Translations under genes and position numbers: made by a program | Assembly (NCBI GenBank): GCA_003586115.2 | Contig: QVOM02000034.1 | Location: forward strand, 15,997,289 to 16,061,288 | Source of the DNA: Salvator merianae | Taxonomy: Eukaryota > Chordata > Lepidosauria > Squamata > Teiidae | Length of the DNA stretch: 64,000 bases | Reading direction: 5' to 3' | Notes under the pieces: model-generated | Told to the model about the DNA's origin: nothing | The model's database searches: none | The model's input: the letters and a program-made list of their open reading frames with translations, nothing else | Part shown: positions 23,947 to 33,464 of the stretch, in pieces | How the letters are laid out: each line of letters starts with the position of its first letter | Numbering within the stretch: position 1 is the stretch's first letter

Positions 23947-24559
23947 ATGACTATTTTATGTACAGCTAATGATTTTTTTTAATGTTACCTGACAGGTGGA
24001 ACAAAACAAAAAATGTGAAACCATAGGGAAAATTAGAGAAACTCAGAATGTTCCCTTGTTGGCTCTTACAGAAGAAGAAAGCTTGTTTTGCAGCTGGTTT
24101 AGCATATTTGATACCTGTCTGTCATGGTCTTATGGTGGAGCTGTCAGTTGACAATAGATTCATGACTCCATGTGGTGGCTTTGCATGGAGGTAGCTCCTC
24201 AGGTACACATCTATTACCACCCCCCTTGAAGGCCATAGCTCTGATTGGCTGCCTGTTCAGAAGTTGAAATCTTCAGAGCCCTAAACTTCAGAAATTCAAG
24301 GAGGATCTGCAAAGAGGTTCCTGACAGAGGTTACTAGACTGCTGTTGGGAACTGCAATTAAAAAAAAGAAAAGAAAAAGCTCTAAGTGTGTAGTATTCTT
24401 CAAAGTGATGGCTTGCTGTCTGAATGCCTGCTAGAGTCACTGCTCATGAGAACATTGTGGCCAGGAAAATTTCATTCCCGGGCTGCAATGTTCCTCTCTG
24501 GGGCTCTGCAAACCCAGCAAATGGCCCAAAGGATCATTTCCTGGGGTCAAGGATACAGA

Positions 24560-24739
24560 GGCCCTTTCTGCACTGGCTCTTATTCTGGATTATATCTCAG
24601 AATAGGGACCTGCCACCTGCATGCTGGTGCAGACTACAGAAGGCTCCAGATGGGACTTGATGTAGTCTGCACCAGCATGTGAATGGCAGGTTCCTATTCT
24701 GGTATATAATCTGGAATGAGGCCCAGTGCAGAAAGGGTC
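24560..24739. mobile_element. Short hairpin MITE, 180 bp, TSD AGA
   Basis: GGCCCTTTCTGCACTGGCTC at the left mirrors CCCAGTGCAGAAAGGGTC at the right, with AGA at 24557-24559 and 24740-24742. The arms (TTATTCTGGATTATATC, GCATGCTGGTGCAGACTAC) pair across a short loop. Same class as 27836, 43306, 44290 and 59199. Confidence 0.85.
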
Positions 24740-24884
24740 AGAGTCACTGCTGGGTAGTGTTTACTCCCACTTGCCATTTACAACATTCTAAAGAGTGTCT
24801 ACAGAACTCGTAAAGAATTCAATGTGGAAATGCTGATCTTTTAGCAAAATTATATAATATTTCCCTAAGATCTGTGCCTGAAAA

Positions 24885-25105
24885 CTAGAAGGTGGCAAAT
24901 AAAACATCAGCCTTCAGAAAAGAATCCAGGGTGACTGAGGAAATTATAAACCAGTCAGCATAACATCACTTCCAAGTCAGGTGATGGAAATTATCTTTAC
25001 AGATAAAATTAGTGCACCTAAAAAGAATCAAGCATTGCTAAAGGAAAATCAGCATGGCTTCTGCAAGGATAAATAATACCTTACTAATTTGTTAGAATTT
25101 TAAAC
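24885..25105 (+). mobile_element. CR1 LINE fragment, early RT domain
   Basis: With frameshifts this reads as the CR1 ORF2 segment around 'RPVSITSLPSKVME..' and 'ENQHGF', ending in an A-rich run. It is on the same strand as the CR1 at 26570-28701 and is the domain expected just upstream of it. The two are probably parts of one copy separated by later insertions. Confidence 0.55.
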
Positions 25106-25200
25106 AGTGTCTAAAAAAAAAAAAGTTAGCTATGCATCTTTTACAGAAAAAGGTGTTCAGTCTGAAGTGGCAGCAGGCCATTCAGAGATTTAGAAACTTA

Positions 25201-25584
25201 GGTGCTTTAGGTCTCGATGAGTGAGGCACACCGGTTCAGACCATGGCAAGGAGTGGTCTGGAACAGTAGTGTTTGTACAGTGACATAAGCATTGGGGTTG
25301 GCCTTCAAGGGCTCTGAAGGGCTAAAAATGAAAGCTCCCATCCTCAGAGCCCCCAGGAAAATGGAGGAGTGTCTTTTGTACGTCTCTGTGATCCAAAGCT
25401 GGCATGTCAGTATTCCTCAATGTCAAGGAATACTGGTAATTATTCCCTTGATACGGATGACACTCTATCTCGTGAGGTTGGAGCATACCAACAGTGGGTG
25501 AAGCCCCTCTGATCTGCACTATAGAGTCCTTGAAGCTGACTACGAGGGATCCAAATACAATAAGAGATAAGTGCAAAAAGGTCC
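25201..25584. mobile_element. Harbinger-like MITE
   Basis: Left end GGTGCTTTAGGTCTCGATG (diverged), right end AAGTGCAAAAAGGTCC. Flanks TTA and TAA. The interior shows AAAATGAAAGCTCCC and TCAGAGCCCCCAGG, typical of the ~500-bp class. Confidence 0.6.
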
Positions 25585-25796
25585 TAAGTATCATCTTGAA
25601 GAGTGTCGCATATCCTAATGGCTATGTGGTCTCAACATTTAGAAATTGATGTGGAATCACACTAATAGAGGGTTACACATGATTATGTTTGGATTATTTG
25701 ATTAATTTGTGAAGATTACTCTCCTTCACCATTGGAAATAAATATGAATATGGTCCTGTAACTATATACTTACCTGTAATTATATAATTACCTGAA

Positions 25797-25875
25797 TAGT
25801 GCAGTGGTTAAGCATATAGTTTACCATGCAGTTACCATGCAGGATGTCAGTTCAAAACCCAGCTGAAACAACCTT
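25797..25875 (+). mobile_element. tRNA-like SINE head
   Basis: AGTGCAGTGGTTAAGCATA resembles an A box and GTCAGTTCAAAACCCAGC a B box, the same head as the SINE at 9781. It lacks a cloverleaf suited to a working tRNA and has no CCA or intact acceptor stem. Truncated. Confidence 0.55.
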
Positions 25876-25959
25876 TCAACAAGGGTCCTTATGCAAGACC
25901 CCTAACATTCCACCCATCCTATCCCACCTCAGCCATGAGAAAAAGGAAAATAAATAGAG

Positions 25960-26560
25960 CCATGCATGCCAGTTCAGACATTGGCCAGATTATCAAGGTC
26001 CATGTCAGACGTTAGGGAACGAGGGCACTCTGATGATAAGTGTGCTACTGGAACAAATCAGATAAGAAGAGAACCTGGATAATAGCAATACTATAATAGC
26101 AAGCCCAGTGACAAAGGTTATATAAAATGGATGAAGGAACAATCGATGCTTAAGAGAGGAACTTCCATACTCACTGAGAAACAACTAGTTACCCAACACT
26201 CAAATATAATCAAGAGGAAACTGCTATAACAACTGGAGATTGACAGGCTGCAAGGAACATGCCTAAACCACAATAATACTGATGAAATCTTAGAATTACA
26301 GCCTACTCACATGAAAGAAGGTGAAAAGACATCACTGCCACCACTACCTATGCTACAAGGCAGAGCTGCTGAAATGAGAATATTGACTATGAATGAGCTT
26401 GCTACTGTCAATCCTCACACTAGTCCGCCTAAGCCTAGCACAAAACTACAAAAAACATGGGAGATCTCTCTTCAGAAGAGTGCAGCCCTAGGAACAACTA
26501 AGACACTGTGTAGGACCTTCAGACTCTAAGGTCTTTGGAGACTGAGGTAGACCAACTAAC
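25960..26560 (+). mobile_element. R4/Dong-like LINE fragment, ORF 3' end
   Basis: The plus frame ending at 26529 reads WEISLQKSAALGTTKTLCRT, then FRL and stop. This resembles the conserved 'QKSAVLGTAKILRR' close of R4/Dong-type ORFs, and the upstream PHTSPPKPSTKLQ fits the residues before it. Stops interrupt the frame before 26311. It seems to split a CR1 copy (24885-25105 and 26570 on). Confidence 0.5.
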
Positions 26561-26682
26561 CACAGCTAAGGATGCGAAAACATTTTTCTCATATGCATAA
26601 ATCCTTTGAGTGTCAATAAGCACATAGATAAAGTTGATCCAGTTGACACTGTCTATCTGAACTTTAGAAGACTTTTGACAAA

Positions 26683-27210
26683 GGGCCTTTTGGCATTTAC
26701 TTCCTGGTGATCTGGACCAACAGTCTGCAACAAGCAGTCCATCTCACAGTTGGGACAAATGCTGTGAACCAGAACAATACTGTCTGCCCAGTGGTGGCCT
26801 GATATAGCTTCTGTGCCAGCCCCAAAGCTCACACAAGCTTTGGAACTGGCCTCTGCATACTCTGATGGCCAGGAATGAATCTTCCTAGCCTTGGAGCCCC
26901 CAGGGGACCCATTTCAGTGGGACACTTTAGTGTGCTGCTGAAATGGGTCCCTTGGTAAAATAGAACATGGAGACATGTGCCTTCTGCATGCCCACACTCC
27001 CAGCTAGCACGCTGGGGGACCTGATAGATCAGTTCCATTGGCAATCTGGATCAGGAGCCTTCTGACCTGGATCGTGCTCTGTCCGGTGCAGACGAGGCAT
27101 ATTAGCAAGAGGCAGAGCCTCTCTAGTCTGCACCAGCATGCAAGCAAAAGAAGACCTGAGGAGGATTACAAGGTGAACAAATCTGGTCTAAGTTAACTGC
27201 AAAAAGATGT
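26683..27210. mobile_element. Harbinger-like MITE inside CR1
   Basis: Starts GGGCCTTTTGGCATTTAC right after the CR1 text TTTGACAAA and ends ACTGCAAAAAGATGT before CR1 resumes (ATGCTCCACATCAAAGG). The interior matches the 531-bp copy at 22565 (GACCCATTTCAGTGGGACAC, GGATCGTGCTCTGTCC). Confidence 0.7.
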
Positions 27211-27664
27211 AATGCTCCACATCAAAGGTTCTTGAATAAACTCATAAGTCACATCAGTCATGGAATAAGAAGGCAGCTTCTGTCCTGGATCAGTATCTGG
27301 CTAAAGGACAGGAAACAGAGAGTAGTGTAATAAAAGCCCAATTCTCAGAGTGGAAGGAAGTTAAAAGTGGGGTTACCCGAGGTTCCGTATTGGGTAGGAG
27401 TAAGCACTGAGATAGGAAAGTTTGCTGATGACACAACTTATTCAGGGCAGTAAAAACTGAAAAAAATTATGAAAAGCTCCAGAGGAACCTCTTGACAAAG
27501 GGGAATTGATGGGCTTCAGTGTTAGTAAGTGCAAAGTGATGCACATGGGGGAGGGGCACAATTACACCTATAAATTGAGGGGTCTGAGCTTTCTGTGACA
27601 GACCAGGAAAGGGACCTTTGGGGTGGATGGCTCAATGAAGGTGTCCATCCAAGGGGCAGCAGTG

Positions 27665-27685
27665 AAAAAAAAAAAAAAAAAAAAA
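27665..27685. repeat. (A)21 homopolymer
   Basis: Uninterrupted A run within the CR1 ORF2 remnant, where the CR1 frame should encode residues near the RT C-terminus. It may be the scar of a lost poly-A insertion or slippage. Confidence 0.85.
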
Positions 27686-27835
27686 GCTCAGAAAAATGCA
27701 ACTAGAATTATCAAGGGTCCAGAACACCTCCCTTACAAAATCAGGCTGCCACATCTAAGCCTATCTAGCCTTGAAAGACAGCATTTAAGAGGGGAACTGA
27801 CTGAAGTTTATAAGATCATACACAATGGCCCTTTC

Positions 27836-28007
27836 TGCACTTGGCCTTGTTCCACATTATATCCAGGAATAGGGACCTACTGTCTGCATGCTAGTATAAA
27901 CCATGACAGGCCCTGCCCAGAATCTGCTGTTATCTGCACTAGCATGTGGATAGCAGGTCCCTATTCTTGGGTATAATCCAGAATAAAGCCAAGTGCAGAA
28001 AGGGCCA
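27836..28007. mobile_element. Short hairpin MITE inside CR1
   Basis: TGGCCCTTTCTGCACTTGG mirrors CCAAGTGCAGAAAGGGCCA. Flanks are CAA and CAG. The arms pair through TATATCCAGGAATAGGGACC and GGTCCCTATTCTTGGGTATA. CR1 text continues on both sides. Confidence 0.85.
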
Positions 28008-28075
28008 CAGCAGAAAAGGTAGATTGTCAAAAATCCTTTTCTCTGTCACACAGTACTAGAACCATGCGTCACTCT

Positions 28076-28673
28076 GGGCCTTTTCGCACTGAGCTCGGTA
28101 GACCGTTCCCAGTAGTCAGCTTCGGACCGGAGAGGTTGGGGAACGCTCGGTGCCATTCGCACTCCCGGCCAGCGGAATGGACCCGAAGCCGACTAGCAGA
28201 GGGAACAGTGGGAATGGTAGCTGCTAGTTCGGTACCCGCTTCGCACCCGTTTCGCACCTTCGCACCCACTTCGTACCCAGAGGGCTGGTTATGAAGCCGG
28301 CTTCGTAACGGCAGCTCGGTTACTCAGCTGAAATGGCTATCCTGGGTATGAAGTTTTGTACCGGGTTACGAAGCAGCGGAGCGGGGTACGAAAACTTCGC
28401 ACCCTGGATGCAAAGCAGCAGAGCGCGCATGCGTAGCCGCGCCAGCCACGCCCGATGCCGAGGCAAACAGTGCGAAAGCGCCGTGCCTGATCTTCGCTCC
28501 ATCGTGCAGGTCGAGATGAAGACATCTTTTTTGTTGTCTTGTCTTATCCAGCTTTGGGTTCGGATCGGGTACGAAGCGGTCAGGATTGGGTGAGGTGCGT
28601 GCCCGTGGCAGTGCGAACGCTCCATTCTAGCGAGCGGACTGGAACGGTCTACCGCTACAGTGCGAACAGGCCC
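28076..28673. mobile_element. CpG-rich Harbinger-like MITE, copy A
   Basis: Starts GGGCCTTTTCGCACTGAGCT and ends ACAGTGCGAACAGGCCC. Very CpG-rich, with repeated CGCACCCGYTTCG words near 28240-28275. It shares almost all blocks with 29560-30200. Overlapping open frames on both strands (up to 185 codons, minus) reflect a lack of AT-rich stops; neither shows a domain. It sits inside the CR1 copy. Confidence 0.8.
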
Positions 28674-28701
28674 ACTATGAAGCTGATAGGTATGAAAGTT
28701 A

Positions 28702-28876
28702 GGGCCTTTTTGTACTTGCCTTGGAGACAGTTTCAGGTAGACTGTGGGAATGCACTGTTCACGCTGCAGTTTGCTGCAGCTGTCCCTGAGGCACCCTGAG
28801 CCATTCCAGAGTCGTAACTGCTGTGCATTGCTTAAATGCTGTCCACAAGTTGTCCCACAGTGTTGGGAATGGGCCA
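28702..28876. mobile_element. Possible MITE inside CR1
   Basis: GGGCCTTTTTGTACTTGCC directly follows CR1 text and TTA, so the left end is convincing. The proposed right end (GTTGGGAATGGGCC) is weak. Confidence 0.4.
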
Positions 28877-29079
28877 AACATGCTAGATCAAAGCTTCAGT
28901 TTTGAGTTCATGCATATCCCTAGTTGAGGATTTGAATCTCTCCCTTTTCAAACTGAGAATATACATTCTCTGCCCTCTATATATTTTAGTGAACCATATC
29001 ATTTTTATGGTTCTATGCTTGTACTATTTTTCACTTAGCTAGTTTCTTGAATGTACTTCCCAAAAGAACTATAGACTAA

Positions 29080-29371
29080 GGGCCTTTTAGAACTTTTCAC
29101 TAGTGAATGTCTGCACTAGTGAGCATCTTATTCCAGGTACGAATGCCGTGCTGCATAGTTGTGCCACATCCCCAGTTGCCATGGCAGCAGCCAGAAGTTT
29201 TCCTGGCTGCTGTCAAGGCATGGGCCATTAGCATTTGCACTGTGAATGCTGGAGGCCTGTTTCTGGGATGTTCCAACCCTTGCAGTGTGAATGATTTTTG
29301 TGCTGCGGGGTCGGTTCCACTGTGGAATGCTCACTTGAGAACATTTCACAGTGGAAAGTGTGAAAAGGATC
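29080..29371. mobile_element. CpG-class Harbinger-like MITE, TSD TAA
   Basis: Left end GGGCCTTTTAGAACTTTTC, right end GGAAAGTGTGAAAAGGATC, with TAA at 29077-29079 and 29372-29374. The interior CATTTGCACTGTGAATGCTG and GCTGCCAT-like blocks match copies at 40721, 50947, 55609 and 56239. Confidence 0.8.
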
Positions 29372-29559
29372 TAAGTTTGCAATTTTACCCAATTCACAAT
29401 ATACTTTAAATGGCATGAAGGTTTCAAAGAGAGGTTCTCTCTTCCTAATATTCACACACAGTTATTAAACTGAACATTAAATTTCTATCTCTAATGTCAA
29501 ACTCAGTAGGCTCCTAATTCCACAATCCTGCTTCATTTGCAAGGGGAGGAAGACTCGGT

Positions 29560-30200
29560 GGGCCTTTTCGCACTGAGCTCGGTAGACCGTTCCCAGTAGT
29601 CGGCTTCAGACTGGAGAGGTTGGAGAACGCTCGGTGCCATTCGCACTCCCGGCCAGCGGAACGGACCCAAAGCCGACCAGCAGAGGGAACAGTGCGAATG
29701 GCAGCCGCTAGTTCGGTACCCACTTCGCACCCGCTTCGTACCCACTTCACACCCACTTCGTACCCACTTCGTACCCGCTTCGCACCTTCGCACCCACTTC
29801 GTACACAGAGGGCTGGTTACAAAGCCGGCTTCGTAACGGCAGCTCGGCTGCCAAGCCCAAAGGGCTATCCCGGGTACGAAGATCGTACCGGGTTACGAAG
29901 CAGTGGAGCGGGGTATGGAAACTTCGCACCCCGGATGCGATGCCACGGAGCGCGCATGCGTAGCCGCGCCAGCCACGCCCGACGCCGAGGCAAACAATGC
30001 GAAAGCACCATGCCCGATCTTCGCTCCATCGCGCAGGTCGGGATGAAGACATCTTTTTTGTTGTCTTGCCTTATCCAGCTTCGGGTTCGAATCGGGTACG
30101 GAGTGGTTCGGATCAGGTGAGGCGCGCGCCCGCGGCAGTGCGAACGCTCCGTTCTAGCGAGCGGACTGGAACGGTCTACCGCTACAGTGCAAAAAGGCCC
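29560..30200. mobile_element. CpG-rich Harbinger-like MITE, copy B
   Basis: Left GGGCCTTTTCGCACTGAGCT, right ACAGTGCAAAAAGGCCC; flanks GGT and AGT. It matches 28076-28673 along its length but carries a longer array of CGTACCCACTT-type units. Both strands have frames of 166 and 184 codons that mirror each other and the copy-A frames. They are read as composition artefacts. Confidence 0.85.
29713..29812. repeat. (CGTACCCACTT)n minisatellite in MITE
   Basis: About eight degenerate 10-11 bp units (CGYACCCRCTT with Y and R changes). The sister copy at 28230-28278 has only about four, so the array differs in length between the two elements. Confidence 0.75.
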
Positions 30201-31480
30201 AGTAATAACATCAGCAGAGTTCCTTGGGACTGTGCCAGATGTTTGCTGGGACCATAGAACTGTACTCCAATGAGCATGGCGACACAGGGAAAAGGCTTGA
30301 CTTAGTGCCAAGTATGGAAACTGTGCTTGGGAGTGTTCTAGTGGGAGGACATTTAAAGGGGTCTTCTCCTTGGGCTGGGTTCCAGTTCCTGCTACCATCA
30401 TGCATAGACTGTGTTCCAAAACTTGGAAAAATGACCAGAGCAGGGTCTAGGATGCTCCTGCTATCAACATGTGTCTGCACAGTGGTAGCAAGCATCAACT
30501 TTCAGGGCCATTTCCAGAGACCATTTCCACACGCACAGAGAGATGTACTTGGCCTGAAACTTTAAGGCCAGAGAACATCTCCTAGCTTTGAAGAAAGGCT
30601 AGGGTGGGCCAGCTGTCATGCAGGTGGACATGAACACATGCCATGCTGCCTGTCACATTCCTGACCCAGAACTGACACTCGTCCTGGGTCAGATTCAAAT
30701 ACCACAGTGTGCACCTACACTGCACAAATGGAAGTTGCCAATAAGTGTGATACTACACTGAATTTCTGTTAAGCCAAAGATTATTCTTTTCTTATTTTAC
30801 ACCAGCTTTTTCATCTTCTTGCTCTCTATGGGGAGATTCACACCTGCATTCTACACGTAGGTACATGACATGCACTGTAGTTTGGAGAATAGTTTTCCAG
30901 ATGAAGTCTTAACGTTTCAGATTCCTCACAAGAGCAATGACTTCAAATACAGTTACTTTTGGAAACAATGATAAATGAGGTGATACAGGGGTTTGGTTTG
31001 GAAAAAGGAAGAGAATGGCACCATTTCCATGTGCACTGGGGTAGTTCACTGCTTGAGGACTGGAGCAGGAGCAGAGTCAGCTAAAGTAGGAAGTTGAGAT
31101 CTAATGATAACAGGCATAAGAAACTAAGGTGGTGGATTTCACATAGTGCAACTTGGTATGTGATGCAAAAGCCACTCTTGGTCCAGATCACTCCATTTGG
31201 ACCAAGAATGAACTGGGGTGAGGTGGCAGGACATAGGGGCCGCCAGTATTGTTGTGGCCCCACCTCTAGGGAACAAAGGTTCCCCAGGCTCCAGAGTTGC
31301 AGGCCGAGGAGATTTCAGCAGCATGTCAAAAACGGTCCACTTTGGAGGCCAAAATGGTGATGAGATTCATATGCCACGTGGGCTGCTCCAGCCTTCCTGG
31401 GAACCATTTTGGTGCACAGATGTTGCATTCCAGGGCAGCAGCTACCATAGTGCAAATGGACTGTGTGGAAGTTGTCTAAC
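30201..31480. other. Non-coding; partial MITE-like text
   Basis: 30500-30770 (GGGCCATTTCCAGAGACC..., ACTCGTCCTGGGTCAG) and 31027-31480 (...GGGAACAAAGGTTCCCCAGG, GGGAACCATTTTGGTGC) contain interior modules of the ~500-bp MITE class without clean ends. No gene. Confidence 0.35.
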
Positions 31481-33464
31481 AAGTCAATGTAAAAGATTGT
31501 GTACGCATGTATGTGCAAATGTGCCTGGATTTTACACTTACATGAAAAATGGCCAGCACAACAAAAAGCCTGACCATTGAGCAATCATCCAAATAAATAT
31601 GCTTTTCTTTCTCTCCTTCTTCCTTCCTTCCTTCTTGGTGCATTTCTCTGAGTGCTTGTGAACGTCTTTGAAAAGGAAAGAAGTGGACTCAGCCCTGCTT
31701 AGTAATTCTCCCACCCAAAATAATAAAAAAAAAAAAAAACAGTTCAGATTTTTGTGTTCAATTATGCCTACTTTTCTCCACAGCCATTTATGGTAAAATA
31801 TTTCTTGCTTTTCCTTCAATTCGTTAGCTCAAGTATAAGCAGAAAAGCTGAGTTGTACAATAACTTGGTAGTTCTACAAATAACTGTGGATGTCTCAATT
31901 TGTCTATCAGCATACTTAAATAGACTTCACTGCAACAGTCATCTGTCTGTGTAGTGATTTGGAATATGTGAAGGGGACATGGATTCAGCTGAATGCTGAG
32001 AACATCATCATTCATTCTGATGTGGTAAACCACTATGATTGGAGATAAAAGCTTGGGAGCTGTTTCTTCTAACTGACAACAGGGCAGTTTGTCCTTGTCC
32101 TTTGCTAGACTTCTAAGATGATATAGAAGGCCTTTACCAAGTATTAGCTGAAGACAGTATGCATATAATTACACAGAGAACTATTCCTCTCTAATATTCT
32201 GCCAAGAGATAAAAGGGAAGAGCCATATTTTGCAAACCATTTGTTATAGTTAACCATAATTTGGGATCAAGATCTTTTACCTGTCCATCCATCCATTCAT
32301 TCATCCATTCACTTAAGGCAGGTTCTGTACCATGGCAGAACCTACACTATAAATGAAGATCACACCATGAGCAATTTTCATTCAGCAGTAGAGTACTTGT
32401 AGTGGCAAGCAGCATGTTGTTCACATGCCTGCCACTGCTCAAGACAAGGAGGACACTGAACAAAAGTTCTCTAGTTAAATTCCCCCCACAGGGTCCTTTA
32501 GGGGAGCACAGGAAGTGGTTTTGAACGTGGGTCTATACATGTTGACAAAGGCTGCAGCAGACCAGGTAGGTCTGAACAGCACAGTCTGCTATACTACTGC
32601 AGAATGCTGTCAGAAATGTTTGCAGTGCTTTATCTTTATAGCATTGTATGGAGCACTAAGAGTGCAATGAGTGTCTCCAGGGCAGAGGATTGTGTGTGTC
32701 CTCCACCCTAGGCGGACATTTGTGCAGCCAATTCTCTTCTGGTGCAGTCCCACGGCAACCTAAAGGTCCCATGAGGATCCTGCCTAAAATATTGTACAAA
32801 ACCCATAAAGTAAAGATATCCATGTGCATTTATCCTTAGTAGCAGTAGAAAGAAATCCTGGGTTCCAGACTTCCTATAATGCTATGGTTTGGTTCCATAA
32901 ATTGCTATGTAATGTAAAACTGCATTATGAAAGCAACTGCCACCTATAGAGAACTAGGAGTTGGAGATCTGCGGAGGCCCAGTCTACCAATGCATAAGTC
33001 ACCGGCATTACTGAGCCTAGCAACGTAAGTCTATGGCACTGGGGAGGAAGGTCCAGGCTACCAACATAAGTCCATGTGCTACAGAAGGTAGGCCCTTTCT
33101 ATCAAATTAACTCATTGGTACTGCAGAGACAAATCCAGTCCTCCAGTGTTAGACAAAGGAACAGCAGAGACCTAATCACATTACTGCATGTATCTAAGAT
33201 TGTATTGAATCAATTAATTCACATTGTACTGATCATATAAGAACAAAACACTGGTGTGAGGAAATGTCTAAAGGGACAAGGGACAACTGTACAAAAGGAA
33301 ACAGAAGAACTTAACTCTATAGTTTCTTTCTTCACACCATGCAGGTTTTTACAGAACTCTATTTTTATAGGTCTCAAAGTGAGCAATAAGTTTAAAAAAC
33401 AAACTAGGAAAAATGTATTTAACCAAAAAAGGTTAAAAAAGATTGTTGGTTTTGTTCGGTGACT
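31481..33464. other. Non-coding, nothing recognised
   Basis: Contains a T/C-rich run at 31607-31637, an A run at 31722-31739 and CATCCATCCATT repeats near 32282. No transposon end, RNA gene or convincing coding frame was seen. Confidence 0.35.

Larger units (their letters stand above)
26570..28701 (+). mobile_element. CR1 LINE interrupted by MITEs
   Basis: Pieces in plus-strand order are GVNKHIDKVD-PVDTVYLNF (RT palm start) at about 26612-26682, a DRKQRV segment near 27310, FADDTT near 27430, a CKVMHMG segment near 27535, then NATRIIKGPEHLPYKIRL and RGELTEVYKIIH at 27690-27830. The serum-like tail continues at 28008-28075 and 28674-28701. Between them sit MITEs at 26683-27210, 27836-28007 and 28076-28673, and another begins at 28702. 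Stops and a 21-A run show that it is dead. Confidence 0.8.

Noticed and set aside
25797..25875. Possible tRNA gene
   Set aside because: Only A- and B-box-like words survive; no cloverleaf or acceptor stem. Better explained as a SINE head.
28320..28877. 185-codon minus-strand frame
   Set aside because: It lies in a CpG-rich MITE, is repeated in a sister MITE, and runs beyond the element border with no domain.
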